From positions 1 to 64,000 of the forward strand of contig CANHWG010000005.1 of NCBI GenBank assembly GCA_947464335.1: a stretch of DNA of 64,000 bases, read 5' to 3'. A model generated the notes under the pieces. The model ran no database searches and had not been told where the DNA came from. It saw only the letters and a program-made list of their open reading frames with translations. A program made the translations under genes and the position numbers. The DNA is from Flavobacteriaceae bacterium (GTDB lineage: Bacteria > Bacteroidota > Bacteroidia > Flavobacteriales > Flavobacteriaceae). Positions within the stretch are counted from its first letter, which is position 1. The number at the start of each line of letters is the position of its first letter. This document shows, piece by piece, positions 47,889 to 56,485 of this stretch.

Positions 47889-50840
47889 ATGAAAAAGAAA
47901 TACTCATTATTATTTTCAATACTTCTAGTATGCGGCTCTGTTTTTGGTCAATCAAAAGAAGATATTCAAAAAATTACTGCCGAATACAATTTAAGTAAAC
48001 TCAAAGAAAAAGAAACTTTTTATAGAAAAAAAGCTCGTGAAGAAAAAGAAAAAGCCATAGCAGTCGCTAAAGCGAAAAACTGGCCAATTTATACCGTTAA
48101 AGATAATGGAAGTGTTTCAGAGTTAATGAAACTTTCGCCAGAAGGCTTCCCTATTTACTACGCTACAGATAATGTTGATGCAGCTAGATCTACCAGAACT
48201 AATCACTTGAACACAAATGGATCTCTTGGATTAAATTTAAATGGACAAGGGATGACTGTTAGAGTTTGGGACGGTGGAAATGTTAGAACTACTCATAATG
48301 CTTTTGGCGGAAGAGTAACGATTGGCGATGATGCTGCTAATCCAGCAAATATTTTCCATGCTACCCATGTTACTGGAACTATGATTGCTAGTGCGAACCC
48401 TGCAAACATCAAAGGGATGGCATTTCAAGCTAATGCGAGAACTTTTAATTGGACCGATGACGAATCTGAAGCTGTTTCTGAAGCAATAGGTGGTATGCTT
48501 ATTTCGAATCATTCTTATGGTGTTCCTATAACAAATAATGGAGTTACAGTTCCTTCATGGTATATTGGTGCCTATTCTTCTGATGCAGCTGCTTGGGATG
48601 ACATTACCTATGATGCGCCCTTTTTTCTTCCGGTAATGTCAGCAGGAAATGATGGTCAAAACAACAATAATCCAGAACCTTCTAGTTTTGGATATGATAA
48701 ACTTACATCAAATAAAACTGCTAAAAACTCTTTAATTGTTGCTAATTGTCAAGATGTTACCACAGCAACAAATGGTACAGTAGTATTATCAAATATACTG
48801 ATTAATCCATCAAGTAGTCAAGGACCAACTGATGATTTGAGAATAAAACCTGATATTACTGGAAACGGAACAGGTTTAACCTCATCAAGTAATATTAGTA
48901 ACACCGCAACAGGAAGTTCTACAGGAACTTCAATGTCTTCTCCTAATGTGGCTGGAACATTAATCTTACTGCAACAACATAATAAAAACATAACCAATAG
49001 CTTTATGCGAGCTGCAACGCTTAAAGGCATAGCTTGTCATACGGCTGATGATGCGGGACAAATTGGTCCTGATCCAATATTTGGTTGGGGATTGTTGAAT
49101 GCAAAAGTAGCTGCTGAAACAATTACAAATAATGGATTATCCTCTTGGATTTCAGAAGAAAATTTAATTACTGGCCAAACGTTTACAATGAATGTAAATT
49201 CTAATGGAACGACTCCTCTTATAGCTTCTATTAGTTGGACTGATCTTGCTGGCGCACCGTATAGTGGTAATGAAGGAGCTAATAACCCAACGCCTGTTTT
49301 AGTTAATGATTTAGATATTAGAATCACTAGAAACGGAACTACTTTTTATCCATGGAAATTAACCTCAGATTTTGAAAGTCCTGCCATTAGAACTGGAGAT
49401 AATGCAGTTGATAATATCGAACAAATTAAAATTGATAATCCGCCTGCAGGTCAATATACAATAACTGTAACAAACAAAAGAGCTCTTGTTACAGGCAGTC
49501 AAAAATATTCACTTATCATTACAGGCTTAAGCTCTGCTTTTGCTTTAAATTCTAATTCAGATAATTTAACAGTTTGTTCAACCCAAAATGCTGTTTATAC
49601 TTTTAATTATACTCAAGCTCCAACTAGCACAGGAACAACAACATTCTCTGCTGTAGATATACCAGCTGGAGCATCTGCTTCATTTTCTCCAACATCTTTG
49701 AATACTAATGGGACGGTTACGATGACAATTTCTGGATTATCTAATGTAGTACCAAATGAATATTTTGTTGGAATAAAAGGCACTAGTACTACAGATACAG
49801 AAACGAGATACAAATCATTAAAGGTTTACAATGGGAATTTTCAACAAGTTGCACTGCAAAACCCAACAAATGGTCAACAAGCTTTATCTACTACAACTCA
49901 ATTGAATTGGAATAGCCAATTAAATGCACAAAGCTATACTGTTCAAGTTTCTTTAAATCCACAGTTTTCTACTTTTATATTTAATGAAGTTACTGCTGAA
50001 AATCAATATACATTAGATGGATTAAGTCAAGCTACAAGATATTATTGGAGGGTTATTCCTTCTAATTTCTGCGGGAATGGAATAGCTTCAAATGCTGTTG
50101 TTTATTCATTTGCTACTGGAACTTTAGCTTGTAACAATACTTTCACAGCTACTGATTTTTCAAATAATACTATTGCAACTGTTCCAAACTCTGAAGCAAC
50201 TGTCCCAGTAACTGTGACGGGTGGTTATACTATTGGTGACTTAAATGTAAATATGAATATAACGCATACTTGGATTGGAGATATTAGAGTTACACTCGAA
50301 GGTCCAGCATCTATTGGAAGTCCAAGTATCATTTTATTAGATATCCCATGTGGAGATTTCCAAAATATTAATTGTACTATGGATGATGATGGAGGCACTC
50401 CAGCTTGTTCTGGAAATCCTGCTATATCAGGAACTATAGCTCCAGTAGATTCCTTTAGTCCTTTAAATACTCTACCTGCTGATGGTGAATGGATATTGAG
50501 AGTTTTTGACTTTAATAATGAAGATGGTGGAACTATAAATAGTTTCAGCATTAACATTTGTAGTGTTCAAAATGCCTTGTCTGTTGGTGCCAATCCGATT
50601 ATGAATAGTAGTGTTTATCCAAACCCTACTAAAGGAATCGTAAATGTTTCTATTCCTGATTTAATAGATACTGCTACTATAAAATTATATGATATACAAG
50701 GAAGACAAATACTTTCAAAAGAAACGAACCAAGTTAATTCTTCTTTTGAAATAGACAACCTTCAAGACGGAATGTATTTAGTGAATATTGAAAATGAAGA
50801 AGCTTCTGTTACTAAAAAGATTATTTTAAAAAGAAATTAA
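47889..50840 (+). CDS. Secreted S8 serine protease with T9SS sorting domain
   Basis: 983 residues. Signal peptide 'MKKKYSLLFSILLVCGSVFGQ'; subtilase domain (about 100-430) with Asp in 'TVRVWDGGNVRTTH', His in 'FHATHVTGTM' and Ser in 'GTSMSSPNVAGTL'. The His motif reads HATH where HGTH is usual. After a beta-rich middle and a fibronectin-like part ('ATRYYWRVIPSNFCG') comes a P/proprotein-convertase-like domain ('HTWIGDIRVTLEGP'), then a type A sorting domain 'SVYPNPTKGIVNVSIP...IKLYDIQGRQI'. It is exported, passed through T9SS and attached to the surface or released. Single-gene unit. Confidence 0.95.
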   Translation: MKKKYSLLFSILLVCGSVFGQSKEDIQKITAEYNLSKLKEKETFYRKKAREEKEKAIAVAKAKNWPIYTVKDNGSVSELMKLSPEGFPIYYATDNVDAARSTRTNHLNTNGSLGLNLNGQGMTVRVWDGGNVRTTHNAFGGRVTIGDDAANPANIFHATHVTGTMIASANPANIKGMAFQANARTFNWTDDESEAVSEAIGGMLISNHSYGVPITNNGVTVPSWYIGAYSSDAAAWDDITYDAPFFLPVMSAGNDGQNNNNPEPSSFGYDKLTSNKTAKNSLIVANCQDVTTATNGTVVLSNILINPSSSQGPTDDLRIKPDITGNGTGLTSSSNISNTATGSSTGTSMSSPNVAGTLILLQQHNKNITNSFMRAATLKGIACHTADDAGQIGPDPIFGWGLLNAKVAAETITNNGLSSWISEENLITGQTFTMNVNSNGTTPLIASISWTDLAGAPYSGNEGANNPTPVLVNDLDIRITRNGTTFYPWKLTSDFESPAIRTGDNAVDNIEQIKIDNPPAGQYTITVTNKRALVTGSQKYSLIITGLSSAFALNSNSDNLTVCSTQNAVYTFNYTQAPTSTGTTTFSAVDIPAGASASFSPTSLNTNGTVTMTISGLSNVVPNEYFVGIKGTSTTDTETRYKSLKVYNGNFQQVALQNPTNGQQALSTTTQLNWNSQLNAQSYTVQVSLNPQFSTFIFNEVTAENQYTLDGLSQATRYYWRVIPSNFCGNGIASNAVVYSFATGTLACNNTFTATDFSNNTIATVPNSEATVPVTVTGGYTIGDLNVNMNITHTWIGDIRVTLEGPASIGSPSIILLDIPCGDFQNINCTMDDDGGTPACSGNPAISGTIAPVDSFSPLNTLPADGEWILRVFDFNNEDGGTINSFSINICSVQNALSVGANPIMNSSVYPNPTKGIVNVSIPDLIDTATIKLYDIQGRQILSKETNQVNSSFEIDNLQDGMYLVNIENEEASVTKKIILKRN

Positions 50841-50850
50841 GATTAGATTA

Positions 50851-50880
50851 AAAGCCCTGAAATTCAGGGCTTTTTTTATA
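50851..50880 (+). terminator. Rho-independent terminator of the subtilase gene
   Basis: A 10-bp stem AAAAGCCCTG/CAGGGCTTTT with a 5-base loop, followed by a T run. Overlaps the end of the convergent exonuclease gene. Confidence 0.9.
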
Positions 50881-51589
50881 CATGGATAATTTCTTCTTCA
50901 ATGAGTATAGCTTCTCGACGAAGTCTTAGAAAAATTTGTGCAACGGCAATTACATCTTTTTCACAATAGATTACTATTCTATCAATGTCTTTTTCAACAT
51001 AATAAACATGTGCTACTTGACTACCATCTATATCTCCTTTTGGAGAGGGAATACCTAATATTTTAGTTAATAGTTTTAAAGAAGTATAATGTTTATAATC
51101 GCCAAATTTCCATAATTCTAGTGTATCTAAATGTGGTATCTCCCATGGCTTTTTGCCAAATAAATTTAACTTGTTCGGAATAGCAATTTGGTTAATTATC
51201 ATGCGGCGGGCAATAAACGGAATATCAAACTCTTTAGCATTGTGTCCGCATAAAACATGTTGTGCCTGATTAAAATGAGTGTCCATTAAACTAGTGAAGT
51301 CTCTTAATATCTTTTTTTCATCGCCAAAAAATGACGTTACCCTAAAGTTCCTTATGTCGCCTTTGTTTACAAAATATCCTACTGATATACATACTATCTT
51401 TCCAAACTCAGCCCAAATGCCAGCGCGTTCATAAAACTCTTCGGGTGTGAACTCTTCTCTTCTTTGGTAGTGTGTTTTTTGCTCCCAAAGTTCTTTCATT
51501 TCATTATCCAATCCTTCGAAATTCTCCGTTTCCGGAACGGTTTCAATGTCAAAAAACAGAATATTATTGAGGTTTATCTTTTCTATCAT
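50876..51589 (-). CDS. 3'-5' exonuclease, PolB-like predicted family
   Basis: 237 residues. DnaQ-like fold with Exo I 'ILFFDIETVPETENFEGL' (DxE), Exo II 'LCGHNAKEFDIPFIARR' and Exo III near 'YCEKDVIAVAQIFLR'. It resembles the family annotated as predicted 3'-5' exonuclease related to the DNA polymerase B exonuclease domain. Stand-alone, cytoplasmic, role in repair or RNA turnover not established. Converges with the subtilase gene. Confidence 0.88.
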   Translation of the reverse strand: MIEKINLNNILFFDIETVPETENFEGLDNEMKELWEQKTHYQRREEFTPEEFYERAGIWAEFGKIVCISVGYFVNKGDIRNFRVTSFFGDEKKILRDFTSLMDTHFNQAQHVLCGHNAKEFDIPFIARRMIINQIAIPNKLNLFGKKPWEIPHLDTLELWKFGDYKHYTSLKLLTKILGIPSPKGDIDGSQVAHVYYVEKDIDRIVIYCEKDVIAVAQIFLRLRREAILIEEEIIHV

Positions 51590-51655
51590 GATACTAAATT
51601 TAAGAATTTACCGACTTAAAATTACGTAATGTCATTCGAATATGAAAGAAAAATT

Positions 51656-52126
51656 TTAAAAAAATGATTGCTGCTTAGATGGATATTCGTGTTCCAATAA
51701 CCATTTCTTGCGCCACAAACCACCGGCATAACCGGTTAAAGAGCCATCTGTACCTACAACACGATGACAGGGAATGACAATCCAAATTGGGTTTCTGCCA
51801 TTGGCAGAAGCTACTGCGCGAATGGCTTTTGCATCTCCAATTTTTTTAGACAAGTCGAGATACGACATGGTTTTACCGTAAGGAATATTCAATAATTCTC
51901 GCCACACTTTTTGTTGAAAATCGGTTCCTTCTGGATTAATTTTAAAGTCAAAACGAATACGTTTCCCCTCAAAATATTCCTGAAGTTGAGATACACCTTC
52001 TTGCAGTTGTTTTGGAATCTTTTTTGAAACATCTCCTTCGTTTAAAATAGAAATTTCCGAAATACCGTTTTCATCTCCTCTGATTTTGGTGATTCCGAGT
52101 GGCGATTGTATGAAAGCGGTTTCCAT
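51656..52126 (-). CDS. ogt: Methylated-DNA--protein-cysteine methyltransferase
   Basis: 156 residues. The active site 'IPCHRVVGTDGSLTGYAGGL' holds the acceptor Cys; the helix-turn-helix 'TDFQQKVWRELLNIPYGKTMSYLDLSKKIG' and 'AVASANGRNPI' complete the DNA-binding part. It repairs O6-alkylguanine by an irreversible transfer to its own Cys. No AdaA domain is attached, so this is the Ogt-type single-domain form. Upstream of the exonuclease in the same direction. Confidence 0.95.
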   Translation of the reverse strand: METAFIQSPLGITKIRGDENGISEISILNEGDVSKKIPKQLQEGVSQLQEYFEGKRIRFDFKINPEGTDFQQKVWRELLNIPYGKTMSYLDLSKKIGDAKAIRAVASANGRNPIWIVIPCHRVVGTDGSLTGYAGGLWRKKWLLEHEYPSKQQSFF

Positions 52127-52166
52127 TTGATAAAATTAGTTAATTAACCGCAAAAAGCGCAAAGAT

Positions 52167-52535
52167 CTATTTCGAGAAAGTATAGATATAATCCTCCAAC
52201 GCTTTTAATTGTTCGTCACTCATATTTTTAGTGATGGCAAAATTGGTTTTCATAATCTCGTACTGACTTGGATCGACTATTGGTTCACTTTCTTCTCTAA
52301 GAAACGAAACGATACTACCCTTTTTTTCTTTATAAATTTTTGCTATTTCTTGGATACTAGGGCCAATTATTTTTTGCTCTGCTTGATGACAAGCAATACA
52401 ATTTCCTTCGGCTTCAAAAAGTTCTTTCCCCGAAATATTTGTGGCGGTTTTATCTTCTGAAATTGGTGTTTTCTCCTCTTTGTTTTGACAAGAGAATATT
52501 AAAAAAAATAAAATTAGAAATACGGTGTTTTTCAT
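52167..52535 (-). CDS. Lipoprotein cytochrome c
   Basis: 122 residues. Lipoprotein signal 'MKNTVFLILFFLIFSC'. One haem-binding motif CIACH (about 46-50), followed by 'IIGPSIQEIAKIY' and a candidate axial Met in 'YEIMKTNFAIT'. The fold resembles short class I cytochromes c with a membrane anchor, placed in the periplasm for electron transfer to an oxidase or peroxidase. Neighbour of the haem biosynthesis operon but separated by repeat elements. Confidence 0.9.
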   Translation of the reverse strand: MKNTVFLILFFLIFSCQNKEEKTPISEDKTATNISGKELFEAEGNCIACHQAEQKIIGPSIQEIAKIYKEKKGSIVSFLREESEPIVDPSQYEIMKTNFAITKNMSDEQLKALEDYIYTFSK

Positions 52536-52564
52536 AGTCTTTAAAAATTCAATACATTTCTTTT

Positions 52565-52656
52565 AGCCCCGATTGGAGTGGAAATCCTTTTTTTTAAGTT
52601 AAAGCCCTTCGACTGCGCTCAGGGTGACAAAAAAAGATTGCAATGTAAAGCGGGAA
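52565..52656 (+). repeat. Dispersed intergenic element, copy C
   Basis: Begins AGCCCCGATTGGAGTGGAAA and ends around GCGGGAACATGG, so the terminal pair is CCCG/CGGG where copies A and B have CCTG/CAGG. The centre holds a nested TTCGA..GCTCAG repeat. The gap 52536-52717 contains no gene. Confidence 0.75.
52605..52628. repeat. Nested CCCTTCGA..GCTCAGGG palindromic repeat
   Basis: CCCTTCGACTGCGCTCAGGGTGACA; outer CCCT/AGGG pairing. Confidence 0.65.
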
Positions 52657-52693
52657 CATGGATAACTGATAAAGCCCAAACCATTCGCTCCTT

Positions 52694-52717
52694 CCTTCGA
52701 CTGCGCTCAGGATGACA
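52694..52717. repeat. TCCTTCGA..GCTCAGGA palindromic repeat abutting the hemB stop
   Basis: TCCTTCGACTGCGCTCAGGATGACA; outer TCCT/AGGA pairing. It ends at the base before the hemB stop codon. Confidence 0.65.
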
Positions 52718-53710
52718 TTATTTATTGAGAAGAATGGCAGCTTCTTTGGCAAAATAGGTCGAAATCAAACTGGCGCCGGCGCGCTTGATACACATTAATT
52801 GCTCCATCATAATTTTGTCGTGGTCGAGCCAACCTCTTTCGGAAGCAGCTTTAATCATAGCATATTCGCCCGAAACGTGGAAAACGGTTACCGGAACATT
52901 GACTGCGTTTTTGACTTCGCGAACGATATCAAGATACGCAATTCCGGGTTTTACCATCACCATATCGGCGCCTTCTTCAACATCCATAAGAGCTTCTTTG
53001 ATGGCTTCGATGCGATTGGCGTAATCCATTTGGTAGGTTTTTTTGTCTTTTGGGATTTCTGCGTTATCTACCGGTGCGCTATCTAAAGCATCACGAAACG
53101 GACCATAAAACGCAGAAGCATATTTAGCCGAATAACTCATGATTCCAACATTGGTAAACCCTGCAGCATCTAATCCTTGGCGTAATCGAAGAACTCTTCC
53201 GTCCATCATGTCGCTTGGTGCCACAAAATCGGCTCCGGCCTGTGCATGAGAAACGGCCATTTTTACTAGTGCTTCATTCGTTGCATCATTGGCAATATCT
53301 CCGTTTTCTATAATTCCGTCGTGACCGTAAATAGAATAAGGATCGAGAGCCACATCGGGCATTACAATCATTTCGGGGCAAGCGGCTTTGATTGCTTTAA
53401 TGGCGCGTTGCATTAATCCGTTCGGATTCCATGCTTCTTTCCCGGTGTTGTCTTTCAAGCTTTCATCTACTTTTACATAAATGTTTACAGCTCGGATTCC
53501 GAGAGCAAATACTTCTTTAACTTCTTCTACCGTTAAATCGATAGATCGGCGATAAATTCCGACCATTGATGGAATTTCTACTTGTATGTTTTCGCCTTCT
53601 GTAATAAACATTGGGAACATAAAATCACTGGGACTTAATGTTGTTTCGCGGACTAACGAACGAATGCTTTCGTTTACTCGTAATCTTCTGCCTCTTTGTA
53701 GTGGGAACAT
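52718..53710 (-). CDS. hemB: Delta-aminolevulinic acid dehydratase (porphobilinogen synthase)
   Basis: 330 residues. Schiff-base lysines are in 'MSYSAKYASAFYGPFRDA' and 'MVMVKPGIAYLDIV'. The metal-site segment reads 'MPDVALDPYSIYGHDGI', with Ala/Asp in place of the zinc-binding cysteines, so this is the Mg-type, zinc-independent form. It joins two 5-aminolevulinate molecules to porphobilinogen. Last gene of the leftward hem operon, separated from hemF by a palindromic spacer. Confidence 0.97.
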   Translation of the reverse strand: MFPLQRGRRLRVNESIRSLVRETTLSPSDFMFPMFITEGENIQVEIPSMVGIYRRSIDLTVEEVKEVFALGIRAVNIYVKVDESLKDNTGKEAWNPNGLMQRAIKAIKAACPEMIVMPDVALDPYSIYGHDGIIENGDIANDATNEALVKMAVSHAQAGADFVAPSDMMDGRVLRLRQGLDAAGFTNVGIMSYSAKYASAFYGPFRDALDSAPVDNAEIPKDKKTYQMDYANRIEAIKEALMDVEEGADMVMVKPGIAYLDIVREVKNAVNVPVTVFHVSGEYAMIKAASERGWLDHDKIMMEQLMCIKRAGASLISTYFAKEAAILLNK

Positions 53711-53792
53711 ATTGATTTATGATTTATGATTAACGATTGTAGATATTTGATTTGATATTGAGTGCTTCGACTTCTGCAATCAAAAATCATTA
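53711..53792. repeat. Palindromic hemF-hemB spacer
   Basis: GATTTATGATTAACGATTG (ending at 53739) is an imperfect inverted copy (15 of 19) of the segment at 53777-53792 and beyond. The element runs from the hemF stop codon to the hemB start codon and includes a short direct repeat GATTTATGATTTATGAT. Confidence 0.5.
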
Positions 53793-54719
53793 ATCTTCAA
53801 TCCAATTAATCGGATTTTCTAAAACTTTAATTAATTTTTCTTCTTCACTTCCAACTTCCGGATGATGGTCATACACCCATTGCACATGTGGTGGTAAACT
53901 CATCAGAATGCTTTCAATTCTTCCGTTGGTTTTTAATCCAAATAAAGTGCCTTTATCGTGAACCAAGTTAAATTCGACGTAGCGCCCACGACGGATTTCT
54001 TGCCAGGATTTTTGGGCTTCTGTATAATTCAACTCTTTTCTTTTTTCCACAATGGGAATGTATGCTTCGCAGAAACTGTTGCCGACTTCGGTCACGAAGT
54101 TGAACCAATCCTGCATTTTTATGTCTTCAGTTTCTTTACAATAATCGAAAAACAATCCGCCAATGCCTCGCGCTTCATTTCGGTGAGCATTCCAAAAATA
54201 AGCATCACATTGTTTTTTAAACTTTGGATAAAACTCTGGATTGTGTTTATCACAGGCGGTTTTACACGTTTGATGGAAATGTCTTGCATCTTCTTCAAAC
54301 AGATAATACGGCGTTAAATCTTGTCCGCCACCAAACCACGAATTGATTACTTTCCGGGAACCTGTACTGAGCGCAGTCGAAGTATCATACATTTCAAAAT
54401 AGCGCCAATTGGCATGCACTGTTGGTACCATGGGATTTTTAGGATGGATGACCAAACTCAATCCACAGGCAAAAAAATCGGCTTCGCCCACGTTGAACAT
54501 TTTTTGCATAGAATCTGGTAATTTGCCATGTACCGCTGAAATGTTGACTCCGCCTTTTTCAAAAACGTTCCCATTTTCCATCACGCGTGTTCTACCTCCG
54601 CCACCTTCAGGACGTTCCCAAATATCTTCACGGAATTGGGCCACGCCATCTACTGCTTCTAAAGCTGAAGTGATTTGGTCTTGGAGTTGGAGGATGTATT
54701 GATAGAATTTATCTTTCAT
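53790..54719 (-). CDS. hemF: Coproporphyrinogen III oxidase, oxygen-dependent
   Basis: 309 residues. 'EGGGGRTRVMENGNVFEKGGVNISAVHG', 'PTVHANWRYFEMYD' and 'SWFGGGQDLTPYYLFEEDARHFH' are the HemF signatures; 'RRGRYVEFNLVHDKGTLFGL' follows. It decarboxylates two propionates of coproporphyrinogen III using O2. Between 'YFEMYD' and 'SWFGGG' it carries 'TSTALSTGSRKVIN', encoded partly by a TACTTCGACTGCGCTCAGTA repeat, an in-frame insertion in a surface loop. Cytoplasmic; part of the hem operon. Confidence 0.97.
   Translation of the reverse strand: MKDKFYQYILQLQDQITSALEAVDGVAQFREDIWERPEGGGGRTRVMENGNVFEKGGVNISAVHGKLPDSMQKMFNVGEADFFACGLSLVIHPKNPMVPTVHANWRYFEMYDTSTALSTGSRKVINSWFGGGQDLTPYYLFEEDARHFHQTCKTACDKHNPEFYPKFKKQCDAYFWNAHRNEARGIGGLFFDYCKETEDIKMQDWFNFVTEVGNSFCEAYIPIVEKRKELNYTEAQKSWQEIRRGRYVEFNLVHDKGTLFGLKTNGRIESILMSLPPHVQWVYDHHPEVGSEEEKLIKVLENPINWIED
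54365..54384. repeat. TACTTCGA..GCTCAGTA repeat inside hemF
   Basis: On the minus strand TACTTCGACTGCGCTCAGTA, matching the repeats at 43224, 52605 and 52694. It encodes 'TSTALST' in HemF. Confidence 0.75.
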
Positions 54720-54723
54720 TGTT

Positions 54724-54795
54724 TAGTTGTTGGTTGTCGGTTGTCAGTTGACAGTAAGGAATTCCTAACAACTATCAACTATCAACCATCAACTA
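54724..54795. repeat. Palindromic hemE-hemF spacer centred on GGAATTCC
   Basis: TAGTTGTTGGTTGTCGGTTG... and the complement of the right arm (TAGTTGATGGTTGATAGTTG...) agree at 21 of 27 positions and meet at the palindrome GGAATTCC (54758-54765). The right arm begins with the TAG stop codon of hemE. Each arm is a degenerate 7-base direct repeat. Confidence 0.6.
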
Positions 54796-55815
54796 TTTAT
54801 ATTCCTTAACCGCTTCTACAAAAGCTTTGGCGTGATCAACTGGAATGTTGGGTAAAATGCCATGACCAAGGTTTACGATGTAATTGTCTTTTCCGAATTC
54901 GTTAATCATTTCATGCACCATTTTTTTGATGGTTGGAATAGGAGAAAGCAAACGACTTGGGTCAAAGTTTCCTTGTAAGGTAATTTTCCCACCTGATAAA
55001 TAACGGGCATTTCTTGGCGAACAGGTCCAATCTACTCCCAATGCAGATGCTTTTGATTTTGCCATATCATTCAAAGCAAACCAACACCCTTTTCCGAATA
55101 CGATAACTTTGGTGTCTTCTGCTAAAGCATCCACGATTTGGTTGATGTATTTCCATGAGAATTCTTTGTAATCTTCGGGAGAAAGCATTCCGCCCCACGA
55201 ATCAAAAATTTGAATGGCGTTGCAACCGGCTTTTACTTTTTCTTTTAAATATAAAATGGTGGTGTCGGTGATTTTTTGCAATAAGGTATGCGCTGCAACT
55301 GGATTGGAGAAACAAAATCCTTTTGCCGTATCGAAACTTTTAGAACCTTTCCCTTCCACTGCGTAACAAAAAATTGTCCAAGGTGAACCAGCAAAACCAA
55401 TTAATGGAACCTCATCGTTCAACATTTCTTTAGTTAGTTTGATGGCATCAAAAACGTATCCTAAGGTTTCGTGAACATCGGGAACAAAAGTTCTGTTCAC
55501 ATCTTCCATAGTGCGAATTGGATTTGGAATTATGGGTCCCAAATTGTCTTTCAACTCTACGTGAATTCCCATAGCACGTGGCACAACCAAAATGTCTGAA
55601 AATAAAATCGCGGCATCAGGTTTTACAATTCGGATAGGTTGCACCGTGATTTCAGCCGCTAATTCTGGTGTTTCACAACGAGTGAAGAAATCATATTTAT
55701 CGCGTAAAGCACGGAATTCGGGTAAATATCTTCCGGCTTGACGCATCATCCAAACGGGTGGACGTTCTACAGTTTCATTATTTAAGGCTCTTAAAAAAAG
55801 GTCGTTTTTAATCAT
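54793..55815 (-). CDS. hemE: Uroporphyrinogen decarboxylase
   Basis: 340 residues. The start '[38 protein letters not shown]' holds the catalytic-cleft motif 'RQAGRYLPE'; '[19 protein letters not shown]' and '[13 protein letters not shown]' are also conserved. It removes four carboxyl groups from uroporphyrinogen III. One base separates it from hemD. Its stop codon is the first base-triplet of the palindromic spacer. Confidence 0.97.
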   Translation of the reverse strand: MIKNDLFLRALNNETVERPPVWMMRQAGRYLPEFRALRDKYDFFTRCETPELAAEITVQPIRIVKPDAAILFSDILVVPRAMGIHVELKDNLGPIIPNPIRTMEDVNRTFVPDVHETLGYVFDAIKLTKEMLNDEVPLIGFAGSPWTIFCYAVEGKGSKSFDTAKGFCFSNPVAAHTLLQKITDTTILYLKEKVKAGCNAIQIFDSWGGMLSPEDYKEFSWKYINQIVDALAEDTKVIVFGKGCWFALNDMAKSKASALGVDWTCSPRNARYLSGGKITLQGNFDPSRLLSPIPTIKKMVHEMINEFGKDNYIVNLGHGILPNIPVDHAKAFVEAVKEYK

Positions 55816-55816
55816 T

Positions 55817-56485
55817 TTATTGTCTATAATATTCTATACATTTCATTATGGCACTTTCAACCGTTGGTTGATTAGCAATAATTCTGTTTGTTGTTACATA
55901 TTTTAAGGCTTCGGCAGTTGTGTTACCGATACAAAAGCATATCTCATCGTCAATTTTATTTTCCTGCAAATAACTTTCAACCGCTGATGGACTAAAAAAT
56001 AAAATTCCGTTAGGCACTAAATCTATTTTATGAGAAGTTAAAAGCGTTTCATAAACTTCAACTTCTTCAAACTTTATTCTTGCTAATTGCAATGCGTCAG
56101 GCAAAACGTCTTTTCGAATGTTTCCGCAAAAAAAAGTAAAGCTATTATTTGAATATTGATTACAAATAACCGAAGCTAATTCGGAAGCATAATCGGAATA
56201 TTCTATTACTTCAAAATTATTTTGTTCTACTAATGTTTTGGTTTTTTCTCCAACACAGAAACACTCTCTATTATTTATTTGGGCAATTTTATTATATAAA
56301 AGAACGTTTTCGACCGCATTTTGGCTGGTGAAAATTAGATAGTCGTTTATGGTTTCAATCTCAAAATCCTTATTTTGAATACGGATAAAATCTTCATCAT
56401 AAATCGAAAAATCCGCACTCAACAGTTGCTGCTTTTGTTTTTCTGAAAGCTTCTTTGTTGATACTATGCGAATTGGATTTTGCAT
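55817..56485 (-). CDS. hemD: Uroporphyrinogen-III synthase
   Basis: 222 residues, low sequence identity as usual for HemD. Two alternating alpha/beta lobes: '[19 protein letters not shown]' starts lobe 1, '[15 protein letters not shown]' is the family's 'FTS.NAV' motif, and '[13 protein letters not shown]' and '[11 protein letters not shown]' are the matching motifs in lobe 2. It closes the tetrapyrrole ring with D-ring inversion. Last base of the hemC stop overlaps its first base. Confidence 0.92.
   Translation of the reverse strand: MQNPIRIVSTKKLSEKQKQQLLSADFSIYDEDFIRIQNKDFEIETINDYLIFTSQNAVENVLLYNKIAQINNRECFCVGEKTKTLVEQNNFEVIEYSDYASELASVICNQYSNNSFTFFCGNIRKDVLPDALQLARIKFEEVEVYETLLTSHKIDLVPNGILFFSPSAVESYLQENKIDDEICFCIGNTTAEALKYVTTNRIIANQPTVESAIMKCIEYYRQ

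Noticed and set aside
54321-54521. Forward ORF 'MSATKPRIDYFPGTCTERSRSI' opposite hemF
   Set aside because: An antisense shadow of hemF; the 'TERSRS' peptide is just the repeat read on the other strand.
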